This document shows positions 48,831 to 59,954 of a stretch of 64,000 nucleotides of DNA, one piece after another (the first letter of the stretch is position 1; the number at the start of each line of letters is the position of its first letter). The stretch is from Sclerotinia nivalis (Eukaryota; Ascomycota; Leotiomycetes; Helotiales; Sclerotiniaceae): the NCBI GenBank assembly GCA_029531795.1, contig JAPEIS010000009.1, positions 1 through 64,000 of the forward strand, read 5' to 3'. The position numbers were made by a program, and so were the translations under genes. The notes below the pieces were generated by a model. That model was not told the origin of the DNA, ran no database searches, and saw nothing but the letters and a program-made list of their open reading frames with translations.

Positions 48831-49342
48831 TCATACATGTCTTGAAAGGTTTAAGTAAATGTTCAAGTCTACTACCCCTGCTTCAGCTCCTTCCATACCT
48901 TCCCCATGCGTAATTCCATGTAAATATGCCTCACCTAGAAGGCGGTAGTCATTATTAACTACCCTTAATACAAGTGGCATGCTAGAGCCTAAAATCAAAC
49001 ATATTTTATCACTAGGCCTAGCTTGAGGATGGACCATACCAATGTACCAGCGACTTGTGATTAGTTGCGACCAGCCGGTCCAGCTCCAAGGTTTCGTCTG
49101 ATAGAACCCGATCCGTCGTGAAATCCCGTGGCCTATGACTGCCATACCATTAACTGTAGGAAGTACATCTACATCATCTATCGCATTATTTGGCGGTTCC
49201 TCGTAGGAAGTTATTGGTAAGCTAAGGAATAAATAATGAGGGTATCGATCAAAGGCCGTAAATATCATGCTGGCTTCCATTGTACACCCAATAGAAATTT
49301 GAGCTAGAAAGATATAACCGGGTGGGTCCCGTAGGGTTCGAA
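48831..49342 (-). pseudogene. Heterokaryon-incompatibility (HET) protein C-terminal remnant
   Basis: Frame open from about 49342 (IRTLRDPPGYIFLAQ) through an internal ATG at 49280 to the stop at 48831. The block KICLILGSSMPLVLR ... YRLLGEAYLHGITHGEGM is the hallmark C-terminal segment of fungal HET-domain proteins. The HET domain itself, normally several hundred residues upstream, is absent: the frame is closed by TGA just upstream and no exon with HET motifs is seen. HET proteins mediate non-self recognition. Here only a fragment survives, although an unseen exon cannot be excluded. Confidence 0.6.
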
Positions 49343-51072
49343 TGTGTCAAAGTGCTGTGTTGTGTAGTGTTCTTGCTTGACCAAGTTCATAAGCTGATGT
49401 TCGGGGTGTTAAAGTAAATCTGAGCAATTGTGACTGAGCAGAAGGTAACGAATTCAAAGTATCAGGAAGGGAACCTCCGAGCAATTCAGCTAAACGGTGT
49501 GACAGAGGCCTACTTCGCCCCCGAGCAAGATGGTCAAACCTTACAATGCGGTTCTATGTGCAGCGCATCAGCACCAACCAACCAATCCACACTAAAGAAC
49601 TCTTAATTACTGAGTTCCAACATGAGCCGCGTTCTAGTCTTGGTGCATTAGGGTGCGAATAAGCAGTGACTGTCGAGCTTGCTGTGTCCAGCACCTTTAC
49701 ATATCCAAAAACAAGCAATTGTGATTCAAACGAAGATTCGCAGCTACTGCAAAAATTTTAATACGGAGTAAATAAAACAAAGACCGGATGCGCCGCATGT
49801 TATCACGCCGTACTGTTAGCCATTACGCCTCGCTAGAATGACATCCATGTGTATCTTGACCACAAAATTAGATATTTTTCCAACGACCCATATCCAACAG
49901 CATTATAGCGACTCAATATAAACCACACTCCTCCGACACTTCGGGGAATTTTAAAGGCTGCGTAGCTATAGCTAATCGATACTTTTTGTACAGCTTTAAG
50001 ACCATTTATTTACAGCCACGAAGCATAACCTCAAAGTCCATATCTGTAGTAAATCATTGCCATCTCCCAAATCCGAAGCCTGGGTAGAAGAATACCCTGA
50101 ATAACTTCATCTGACACATTCCTCTATACGACTATCTCGTGATCTCAGGAATTGATTGCAATACGTCGAAGCCCATATTGCAGGTGGTATAGCTCGGGGG
50201 CATGGGAGCTTATATACCCAAGCCAATGCCAAACTAGTATCCAACCCTCAAAAACACAGAGTTATCATTCACCTCAAAGCGTAATAGCTGAAGGTAAATA
50301 CTTTCTCGCGATTTTCGCAATCCTTTAGTCGGTCTGTGGCTGTCTTGTGGAGAATTAACCAGGGCTCACATCCGTTTGATATCTCAGTAAGATCACCACC
50401 GCCAAAAAAAATGAGCACCAGATATCCTTAATAATTAAGGTGATTTTGCCCAGGACATCTTCACAATCTTCCATGATGAATTACCTGTCGAGGACAATTT
50501 TATTGCAGCTCTCCTGCGCTCCTCGACCGACTCTGAGTCGAAATCGTTGAAGTAGCATTAACCAGTATCTTCACTCAGTTTCTACTCCATTGAGTAGCGA
50601 AAGCAACAACACATAATCTTCGAGGCCATGAGCTTAAAAAAGATCTTTTTGGTGAGAATAACTGCAGAGATAAGATTCTTGAAGCCAGTCATGATCAGTG
50701 ACCAAATAACTCGCTGATTTTTGCATGATTAGGGAGAGCTTAGTCAAACATTCTTCAGCCCTGATTAGTGATTTATGAACATCGGCCTTAACGTTGAGAT
50801 GAAGATTAGGTCTTGGCAGGTAATAGCTAGGTTTACATCTGTCTGGAAGAAACATCTCATCTGGATAGTAGTACATGTATATTATAACATTGCATATTTA
50901 TTTCCTGCCATTGTGGACAGCAATTCCAAAGCCACAAATCAAACATCTGCCAGATGAAAAACGTGAAAGTAGAAGGAAAGTTGTCACAAATCGTTCTAGA
51001 TAATGTATATAAAAAGCACCCATCATATAAATCATTTAGGAAGATGTAGACAGCATACTAATAAATCCAATC
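49343..51072. other. Intergenic region, weak coding hints
   Basis: No firm gene. Plus-strand frame about 50449-50554 (QDIFTIFHDELPVEDNFIAALL...) follows a TTTTGCCCAG acceptor-like site and may be an exon relic. A minus ORF 50876-50634 (80 aa) is listed separately. Otherwise nothing recognised. Confidence 0.45.
50634..50876 (-). CDS. Small hypothetical ORF (80 aa)
   Basis: ATG at 50876, stop at 50634. Sequence begins MYYYPDEMFLPDRCKPSYYL and has a mixed composition with two Cys in the first half and one near the end. Its codon pattern looks more protein-like than neighbouring ORFs, but no homologous family is recognised and no splice partner is evident. Could be a last exon or chance. Confidence 0.22.
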   Translation of the reverse strand: MYYYPDEMFLPDRCKPSYYLPRPNLHLNVKADVHKSLIRAEECLTKLSLIMQKSASYLVTDHDWLQESYLCSYSHQKDLF

Positions 51073-51956
51073 CTAAATATTCCCATAAGTATTCCTAACT
51101 CCCACCCCCTCTTTCCCAACCCTCTCCCAAAAACTTCTCAGACCCAAAACCTTCGCCCTTGCCGGTAGCTCCCTACGCTCAACCTTCTTCCCCCACGTCC
51201 CTCTTCCCACAACACTCTCATTCCCATCCCTCCTAGCAAATCTCCTAACCAACCACCTTACCTCAACCTTTCCCTCCCTCGTCCCCTCAATCTCCCTCTC
51301 CCTCTCACCCACCCTCCCCTTCCACCCCTCCACCCAAGCTCTCAACCCATCTTTAACCCTTTCCCGCTCTACCTTCCTCTTAATACCTACCAAACCCGGC
51401 GCCACCTTTCCATGCCCATAGCATTCTTTCGGCAGCACGTTTTTTTCTACCAATGTCTCAATAGAGGGTCTTTGTCCAAGCTGTTTATTCAATTTGATTT
51501 TAATGAGGTTTCGACCCAAACTGCGTGCTGCGAGTGAGGTACGCGTTATGTATATACGTTGGCTCATAAGGTCCGTGAGAGGAGCTCGATGCGAGAGACG
51601 GCGGGAGAGAGTATGTGATGCATCGTGGAGACGGTGGGCGTGGAGAAGAGGATCGAGGGAGAGTGTTCGGAGATGGTGAGATAGCTGTAGGTAAACATGT
51701 CAATTACTGCTTATCTGAGTATGGAATGGGCTCTGGTAGAACGACAAAGTAGAGTAAATGGAGGAGTGAATTCACTCACCCGTGAAGCAATTAACAGATC
51801 ATCGACGTCTAGATACGATAGAATTTCTAAAATCAATTCATCTGGAAACTGCGATAAGCTGAGCTTCCCGATATCGTTATCGCTTTTAATCTCGTATCGC
51901 GACGTATCTGCCATCACGATGGCTTTTTCATCATTCCGCGAGGCTGATTCCATCAT
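51073..51956 (-). CDS. F-box protein with RPEL-like motif
   Basis: Two exons: 51956-51780 and 51684-51073, intron 51685-51779 (95 bp, GTGAGT...CTACAG, phase 0); 262 residues. The F-box is at about residues 31-65 (LSQFPDELILEILSYLDVDDLLIASR, running into LSHHLRTLSLDPLLH across the splice). F-box proteins recruit substrates to SCF ubiquitin ligases. Downstream, about residues 118-140, KLNKQLGQRPSIETLVEKNV resembles the actin-binding RPEL motif. The rest is Arg/Glu-rich and basic. A Met 15 residues in (MADTSRYEIK) is a possible alternative start. Substrate unknown. Confidence 0.8.
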
Positions 51957-54900
51957 ATTGAGAATGGAACGATGGATTAGCCGCTAATTGGTTGGCAAAA
52001 GTAGATTAATTGAATTGATGTTGTCTTGGTAGTTGTCGTCGTCGTCGTCGTCGTCTGAAAATAGCGGGGTTCAATCAATCTGCAGCAGATGCCGTCACGG
52101 TCGGGAGTATTTGAGACATTCCGAGACAAAAAATGAATGTTTCTGATGAACAAAACAAGTCCGTACAATCCAAACCATCACAACTTCTTACTTTCTTACT
52201 TACAAATTTGATCGTAGTTCAAGGAATTAATGAAAGTATCATAATCGTTGAAGATATCCAGTTCATGAAGTTTTCATGAAGTTAATAGGGTCATTGCAAA
52301 TGGGAAATGAGTTCTTGCTGGAATTTCCAGATCTTCTCGCTCAAGCCCCTTCATCTGCTTCCAATTGAGCGTGTTGTAAGAATTCATGGAAGAAAACAAG
52401 CAAGGAGAATTCTATTTTGAGGTCAAAATATAGTATCATTCTTTGCCCCCATCATGCATCCAATAACAAACACAGTACATATGTATTGATGATCACCTCA
52501 AAAATGTAACCCTCATTGGTCAACCATGCTCTTCTTTATTCCTTTACCGTCATGGCGCACACCATCTTTTCCCTCGAGCTCTCCTCGATATCGACCTTGA
52601 CTCAAACTAAAACAAAAATTCATCCTCACCACTCGTCATCGCCCATCACAACCCTGTTCAACACGCTCAATCATTCCTGCGAACCCCAAACACGACCTTC
52701 TATTTTCACACTACACGTTCCTCCGCCGTCCATCTCTTCCATCTCTTCCAACTCAACACCTCCCTCAACACGAAAAGAAAGTCACCAACCAACCCATAAC
52801 CCCCTCCGCGTCCCACAAACAGGCCTTTCTAGAGCCGCAAATCAGTCTCCTTCCTACTCCGTACTTCCATTCCCCACACATCCAGCATCAAGGCGCAACT
52901 TATCGCTAACTAAGGTTAACTATACCAACCCTACACACAGGACCGACCCGCCGACCCGCCAACACACATTCCAAAGAAAACGCACCAGCAAACCAGCACC
53001 AACCAGCTTCCCTTCATCAGCCCTGCATACTGGATACAGATAGCCTATCCCTAAAACAACACTCTATCTCCGTCTCACATGCGTGCTAAGAGCATGGGTA
53101 CTAGGTACAAGGTACGTACCATGTTTTACTGTAGTGTGTATTGCATATCCCCGTACATAGTTTTCATGTAAGGTGGAGGCGCATACATAATGTCAAGCTA
53201 CTGTACGTTTGTATGTACAATACATCATAATCGAGCCATATCATCAAATGACAATCTGGTTATCTCGACGTGTAGATTTGTAGCGTATCGCGAACTACAT
53301 TTTAGTATTGATAGTACAATGATCAGTAAGTAAGGCGTTCTTGTGATGACATTGACCCGAGTACAATACAACACAATCAATCACTCAATTCTATGTAAAC
53401 GTACGTTTTAGATAGATCTTATTTGCGATTTCCGTGTTCACTCTGCAAAAACTGTAATTCAAACATTCCCAACAACTTTCCCGTCTTCCCAAAGAAGCCC
53501 AACACTCCGGAAGCGACCTCTCACTCGCAATTCCTATCACAGTCAATAATGCAATCAACCTTCTCACTATCCTCCGTCCAATACATTCACACACTATCAA
53601 GACAAGGCGACAGACAAGTCAAGATCTCGCTCAAGTAACACAACAAACAGCACAAACTATACTCCAAACCTCCAGGCCTCGACCACAAGGTCTCGACCCC
53701 ATCTGTCACGGTACCACCACCACCTCACCCTATCAAAAACTCCGCAACGCTCTTACATGCCACCGGCTCCGTAACGGCCCGAGAGCATCTGATTCCAAGT
53801 TTACCAAAACACTTAGCCCTCGAAAATTAGCCGTTGCCCGCTAGCCCTAAATCTTTGAACGCCTCATATTCATGCGAGCAGACCCGAATGCTAGCCCGCA
53901 TGTAGGGGTACATACTAACTTCAAATGCATGTTTTGGTATGTTTTTCACCGTGGAAACTCGATCCGAGCTCTTGTATACCATGTTATGAAATTATACGTG
54001 CATCTATCCATCTATCTATCTGAATCTTACCTGCTTGCTTTGCCGTACGAGTCATAGATACCATTATCCAAAGAAATCGCACCGATGAACTCACGCTGTA
54101 ACGCCGTCCATTGCAAAAGTGAAGAAAAGGTACTCATTCATTGGTTGATACATTTATAGCCTATTCAATCACTGAATCGGTCCATCCATCGGTCAAAAAA
54201 CATCATGTCCGAAAGTCCAAGATCCGCGCACCTACATCTGCGGTCAAAAAATTATGGAAAGTCGTGTCGTACCGCATTGCCTTGCCCGTTACGATAAAGT
54301 AGTGCTGCTGCTCGATAAATGGTATAGAAAGCAGACCTAACATACTGTCGACCCCGAAGATGACCTACATATGCAGCTGCACACGTTGAATATCACTAAT
54401 TATCATTTATTCCTTCCTAATATCTATTTCTAACATCACGTACATACATGCTTACATACCAATTTTTTCTCGGACTTTGAGCTCGTAAACTCAGACGACC
54501 ATGACAGATGTTGCGGTCATGTAAATGGCTGGCTCAACTATTGATTCGAGAAGCACGCACCGCACCTTGTTATCTGACCACCTTTAAAAACACTACATAC
54601 AAATCAAGTAAGCACTACCACATCGTGCTTTCGATTGTTCAATCCACTAGCGAGGCCATCTTTGGCTTATTGGTCCCATTTTCTAGAGGCTTCCACACAG
54701 AGCCCCTCTTAGCCAATAACTAAGGAACCGCCTCTCCCGCGGAGATCTCTCCAATCAAGTCCTCCAATTCGCCTCATTCCTTTCTTTTACCGGTAGAACA
54801 TGCCAATGAGTTTATTTGAGCACTGATACTTTGTCCAATTGGCCAATTTCACCTGCCCCTTACTCTGATTCCGCATCACCAATTCAACACATGATTCAAT

Positions 54901-57022
54901 TCAGTCCCGACAGTAAGGTCAGTAGTATTCGCGCTTTTATCGTTTCGCGCCAAAATTTGTGACGTTCGAAAATTAAAGAAGTTCCAATTCACGACAAAAT
55001 CGGAATGTCTCTGATATTGATTTTCGTTTGTTGATGTTTATTGTTTTCTTGGGGGCGTAGAACTCTGAATTTCTCGCTTGTGGACCAATTGGGGGGCTTT
55101 TGTTTATTGTTAACTTTGCCGTCCGCGAAGGAAAGGGGGCCAAAAGGAGAAGCATTCATGGACGTAAACACCGACAAAAGCCATGTTTTCGACATTAACA
55201 ATAGAACTCATACTTGATATCATCTCATCATGCATAATTTCACTCTCTGGGCTTTCGATGATCCCAGAATTGACTCAATTTCATCACTCTAGGCGAACTC
55301 AGCTGGCTCCTGATTCCCAACCCCTCATTTTCAATCTGGTCGGTGTGCCAGGACGGGCTAAGATGCATTCAAATATGATAATCCTCGAACAGAATCTGCC
55401 TCACTGGAATTCCTTTTCCTCTTACCGCCCCCGGATGGAGAGAAGAAATGGCTCATCGATAGAGAACACCCTGATATCATATGATAATGACACATAAATT
55501 GGCATAACACCATGTGAACTTCGAGATATAGAAACCCTGATCCACGCAACTACAACGTAAGGCAAGGTAAACTGGAAGAAATGGCCACTCAGCTTTCGTC
55601 CTATGTTTGTGATATTTGCGTATCTGGCTTGCCTATGGGCTGGCTGACACCTTCCATGCAAACAAGACGGAAGTACCAGATATATTTTGCCCCCCAGATG
55701 CACATCCGATCTTTAGAATCACATACCGTTGGTGTGACGACTTAATTGCGTTGGGTTTCGCCACCGTTACAAGCAACACTCGCCCTATACTGCCTTGTCT
55801 TTGACGCCCCGTCATATTACCTTTGGCAATCTGCATGCTGACCATGCCAATACTGTCCGTCACATTTCAAAGAAGGCAAGAAGAATGACTATCATCTGCA
55901 TTATCGGGTCTTTCCTCGAATGACCATTCAGGGGTAATTTGAAGGATTACCGGCAAATCTTTACTTCAGTGAGGAGGATGGGACGCAATAAGATCGAAGA
56001 CCGGAAGTGATTGAAAAGTGAGGCCGCATATTCCCTATAGAATATGACAGAATTATTCTCCGGTGAGAAAATGCGAGGGAAAAGAAGAAGGTGATAAGTG
56101 TAACCTTGCCAAATTGCATGATTGCAGCCCGACAAAGCCGTAGTTTGGAATCTTCGATATTGTAATCTAGTTGCAACTTGCTCGGCCAAACTTAGGTCGC
56201 CACGTCAGTGACCACCCGAGGGCCTCCATTGGGACTATTTTCCTCCAAGCTACGTGCGTGGTGCATCGTGTTAACCAACAGCTTAGCGAAAGCATCGTAG
56301 GTCTGAGATGCGATGTGAGTGGCGAGAATTTGTGACATGTTGTAGCTAGGCAATTCGGGGTATGTTGGTTTGCAGATGCATTGTATAGATGATCTTTGCT
56401 CCAAGGCTTCGTCCATATCTGACAACACATCGATTTCTGACCACCTTGAGCTCGGCAAGACGGAACGGACTTTCGAGTCAGTATGCACATCGAGGCCGTC
56501 TTCTGCACAATCTGCGGCCATGTCTGTTGCAGAAAAAATAACCAGCATTCCATGTGGCTTGCAATCACCAGACTGTAAAAATATGTCCTGTTATCAAGCA
56601 CTTCTTTCAGGCAGATATGAATTGACGCCAATTAGGTCAGAAAGGCAGGGAGTTATCAACATGTGACGGTATTTCAAACCGAAAGATACTGGATTCTAGC
56701 ATCTCAATATCAAGGATATAGATTAGAGAAAGGACTAGAAGGAAAGTGAATAGCCAATGGTAGTATCCTACCACAGCCATTACATGAGAATGATGGCGAT
56801 CGACCGACCATTCTTTGCAAAGAGACTCCGGTTGTTTTGGAATAAGAAGTGACCGGCAATTGTGTGATAGGTTTGGGTCAACATCTCTCCACAAAGAAGG
56901 TTGTTGCGGTCCGTCCTTGGGTCTAGCGGGTCTTTCGTTGCAAGCAGAGAACGGATGATCCAGTAATCGGGAGGAGGAGTTGTGGCAATCAATAAAAGCA
57001 AGGAAATGACGGGACAAGAAAT
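51957..57022. other. Long gene-poor stretch
   Basis: About 5 kb. It holds the F-box gene's promoter, the doubtful ORF at 52552, CATCTAT microsatellites near 54000, and many short ORFs of which none shows a family signature. Plus ORF 55183-55497 and minus ORF 56548-56192 have mixed, protein-like composition but cannot be placed in a gene model. A few of these may be exons of an unannotated minus-strand gene that reaches 57.5 kb. Confidence 0.45.
52552..53043 (+). CDS. Doubtful Ser/Thr/Pro-rich ORF
   Basis: ATG at 52552 in a good context (CGTCATGGC), 163 residues starting MAHTIFSLELSSISTLTQTK. Composition is dominated by Ser, Thr, Pro and His, as chance ORFs in CA-rich sequence often are. No domain, no signal peptide, no splice sites needed. 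I keep it only as a possibility. Confidence 0.2.
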   Translation: MAHTIFSLELSSISTLTQTKTKIHPHHSSSPITTLFNTLNHSCEPQTRPSIFTLHVPPPSISSISSNSTPPSTRKESHQPTHNPLRVPQTGLSRAANQSPSYSVLPFPTHPASRRNLSLTKVNYTNPTHRTDPPTRQHTFQRKRTSKPAPTSFPSSALHTGYR

Positions 57023-57430
57023 TCATAACGTGATTACCATAGCGTAAACTTCTACACTCGGCAGGGGGGTGCGAATGGCGTTGCAACGGACTGTGATGTG
57101 ATTACCGATGCAGCAAATCCAACATGATGAAGTGTCCACCCTGTCGAGGCGAGCGAGGTAACTGAACGCGAGAGCATTTGAACCAAGCATCGGCAGAGTG
57201 GCAGAATTCGATAGGTGCCAATTTGCCAATTCTTTTGACAATTGGGCCAAGGATGTGATTAGCATCATGTATGTCTTGGGGAGAAAGGCACACAATATGC
57301 ACTTCGTTTGTTGGTCCGAATGGAAGCGTGGAAAGCTCGAGGGGGCTAGTAGACAAACACGCAGGACCAGGCTGGAAGGATTGTGACGGCGTGCTGTTCG
57401 GAACATAAACAATCCTGTCCAAGTCGTGTA
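56192..57430 (-). CDS. Possible multi-exon gene, structure unresolved
   Basis: Minus-strand open pieces with protein-like composition: a first piece around 57420-57150 (VYVPNSTPSQSFQPGPACLS ... EVHIVCLSPQDIHDANHI), a second around 57000-56780 (PPDYWIIRSLLATKDPLD ... HTIAGHFLFQNN), and a last one 56548-56192 (EIDVLSDMDEALEQRS ... SQTYDAFAKLLVNTMHHARS). GT and AG sites exist between them, but I could not settle a single frame-consistent model. No family recognised. The pieces may belong to a decayed gene. Confidence 0.3.
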
Positions 57431-57736
57431 TAAATACTCCTCTGTATATCCCTAAGTGTCGAACAACTCCCATCATCAAGCACATCCTCAAATACATCTC
57501 AACAAACAATCTTTCAATTCTTGCTTCATCCTAAAAACTTCATCACCATCCAGTCCAATAGTCTCACTTGAGACATCATTGCACATCGTCTCTGATCAAG
57601 TCATCTAAATCGATCCATCAAAAACATCTCTATACTTCGGCCGGTAAGTTTGAGCCATGAACTCTTGTCGTGTTTCATATGGGGTGTCGTATAGAGTCTA
57701 GGCTAACATGAATGGTTACACATAGCTCCCATCAAC
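57430..57736 (+). promoter_or_regulatory. Promoter and 5' UTR with intron of the small Cys-rich gene
   Basis: A TATAAATA box at about 57430 is followed by a CA/TC-rich leader of the kind seen in strongly expressed fungal genes. A 5' UTR intron 57644-57725 (GTAAGTTTGAG...ACACATAG, CTAAC branch site near 57701) ends 11 bases before the ATG at 57737. Confidence 0.65.
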
Positions 57737-58072
57737 ATGTGTTTCTTCGACCAGTGCCAATTCGTCTGCGGTGACTATAAGTGGGGCCACTTTCGACAAC
57801 ATTGTGCCAAAGAATACCGTACGGGCGAGACCTGTGGCATGAAATTGGTCATGACCACATATCAGAGTCAGGAGAAGTGCAAGATTTGCACAAAGATCGA
57901 AACAAAATGGGGCCGTATCCAAAAGGAGCAAGAGCGTGTGCTTCGATGGAAGAAAGAGAACGGAAAGAGTCGCCAACACTCGATCGCAGTGTCAGAGGGA
58001 AATATCCGGGATCTGCAACAAGAGGTCAATAATCTCGAATGGCAACGCTCGCAGAATGCTCTGGCTTTGTGA
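57737..58072 (+). CDS. Small cysteine-rich protein of unknown function
   Basis: 111 residues from ATG 57737, single coding exon. N-terminal half has seven Cys (MCFFDQCQFVC, QHC, ETCG, CKIC) with conserved-looking GDYKWGHFRQHCAKEYRTGETCGMK; the C-terminal half is charged and predicted coiled-coil (IRDLQQEVNNLEWQ). It resembles small conserved hypothetical proteins that are common in ascomycetes, by pattern memory only. No signal peptide, so probably intracellular, perhaps zinc-binding. A TATA-box promoter and 5' UTR intron precede it. A second intron, GTAAGAG...TTTTTGCAG (about 58077-58132), lies just after the stop in the 3' UTR. Confidence 0.75.
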   Translation: MCFFDQCQFVCGDYKWGHFRQHCAKEYRTGETCGMKLVMTTYQSQEKCKICTKIETKWGRIQKEQERVLRWKKENGKSRQHSIAVSEGNIRDLQQEVNNLEWQRSQNALAL

Positions 58073-59293
58073 AAGGTAAGAGACCAATCGCTTGATTGAG
58101 TTGTAATATCTGATACTGATATTTTTGCAGTGAAACTTTCCACACAATATGATTGATGGTAGAGAACGAGCGAACGATTTTGTGGTGTTTCAAACTTTTT
58201 TTTCTTAGGGTTGTCTTTCTTTTGACGGAGTGAATTGGCGGAAGGGAAGAGTGGTCTTTCATTTAAGGATATTGGGAATGATTGGTTTCTGGTGACAGAT
58301 GAAAGGAAGTTTTTTTTGAAATTAGATAGTCTCACGACTTAACGATGAAACGATCCTTTGGACAAGTTCCTTGAAATTGCCAATAAATTGCCAATAAACT
58401 GTGAATGTAGTCGTATCTTTTTATTAGATCCAGTCGTCCAGTCAAAACGAAGGGGCCTCATTTGATGTTGACCGGGCGCTTAGATGAAGAAATTGGGCGG
58501 CTGCGGAAATTGGTGTATGCGAACCAAGAAGAACTTTGCCTGAACTGGTGGGGAAATGAGGCACAATCCGAAATCATAGAAGGCGATCATATCAAAAGAT
58601 TCATCGGAGAATTTGGCAGTCGATGATGATCAATGTGTCCCAACGATACAATGAAGAGGTTCCATTTGAATGTTCCTTGTTGTGGGTCGCTATATATATA
58701 TATGTAGTGAAGTATCGTATGTAGGTATGTGTTGTGATGTTGTGTAAAGTTTTCCTATTGCAATTAGCCTATTTTGCATACTCAATTATGCACACCTGGC
58801 TGGGAAATTGGTCATCACTCGGTCAGTTTTCTTAATCAATAGGTACAAATAAAGGTACAAATAACAAATATATATATGGTAAGAAGAAAGAAAAGAAGTC
58901 GAGAAACGCTTTCCAAAAATCTTCAACTGGATCCTTCCCTTCCTTTATGAAATTCAGACTGAATGAACTTGAGTGTAGTAGTAAATTGTAACGTGGCTAA
59001 TCCTCAATGGATATCTGTGCAGCCTGACTGCAGAGCATGAGAAAGAGACGTGATAGGCTCTGATTCATGATCAAGCAACCAGTAGGCAGGCGCTTTTGAC
59101 AAAGGAAATGCTTGAATGATACAACGCATAGTCAAATTACGCTTAGCTGGTCCAGTCAGAATTCGATACCCGATACTCCTCCTGGGAAATTACGGCAGCA
59201 TGATGGGCCGTGGTATGAGGATATTGTAACGACCTTCCCAACTCCAATACGCCGTGGAACACAAAGATGCCCGTGTAAGTTCGAATCCATGTT
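58073..59293. other. 3' region and intergenic
   Basis: The 3' UTR of the small Cys-rich gene with a likely intron (58077-58132), then sequence with TATATATATATATATG near 58690 and no gene. It ends at the stop of the minus-strand LAMTOR1-like gene. Confidence 0.5.
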
Positions 59294-59954
59294 CTACTCC
59301 ATGGCCGACTCTGCATCTGCAAACCCTCCTAATAATGGTCCCACGTCTTCTGATTTGACCGGCTTGTAATTCTTCATTTCCTCCACATCTTCATCATCCG
59401 ATATCCAACCATCGGAAATTGGGTGGGTACCTTCGACGGGGGTTTGTTTTGTATTGCTCGATTTGTCCTGTGATGGCATCTTGGCTAGAACTTCTTGATA
59501 CCGCAACAGTCTTGCATCTTGACCATTGTACATAGTGACGGGTGCGAGAGGAGCGTTTTGAGGGACCAGGGCAAAGATATCGACAAGATGACTGACGCAC
59601 AAGTTAGTTAGAAATGTCACCAATGCAATAGAGCTTGTGGGCTGAATGGTGTCGATGTGGCAGGAATCAGGAATGTTTGGAGCATACGTACTTGGACGTC
59701 TGCGCTACGACCTTTTGTAAGGCCTCCGTCTCCCTTTGAACTTCTAGTGGATCTGCTTGGATGATATTTGAATTTTGGTCCCCGAAACTGCCATAATGAT
59801 GGGGATGTGCATCATCGAAAAGTAACCTTTGATCTTCACCCTATTCCCAAAGTCGTTAGCAACCGTTTTATTTTGTATATAGCATAGAAAATCAAACCTC
59901 ATCCGACGAATCTCCATCACGATCCAGACCAAGACAAGAAGAACAATTACCCAT
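59294..59954 (-). CDS. LAMTOR1/Ego1 (Meh1)-type lysosomal/vacuolar scaffold
   Basis: Three exons: 59954-59898, 59840-59692 and 59591-59294; introns 59841-59897 (57 bp) and 59592-59691 (100 bp); 167 residues, near the family's usual 160. It starts MGNCSSCLG: Gly2 for N-myristoylation with Cys4 and Cys7 for palmitoylation, as in LAMTOR1 and yeast Ego1/Meh1. Then EDQRLLFDD, the conserved EVQRETEALQKVV and TSNHLVDIFAL helices, and an acidic tail. This protein anchors the Ragulator/EGO complex and hence Rag GTPases and TORC1 on the vacuole membrane. The family call rests on the N-terminal lipidation motif, gene size and these helices. Confidence 0.82.

Noticed and set aside
49321..49345. GGTTCGAAT sequence resembling a tRNA T arm
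   Set aside because: No D arm, anticodon stem or acceptor pairing around it; it is the coding strand of the HET remnant region.
52516..52551. Longer reading frame before the ATG at 52552
   Set aside because: The first codon there is TTG; no ATG is available upstream in that frame.
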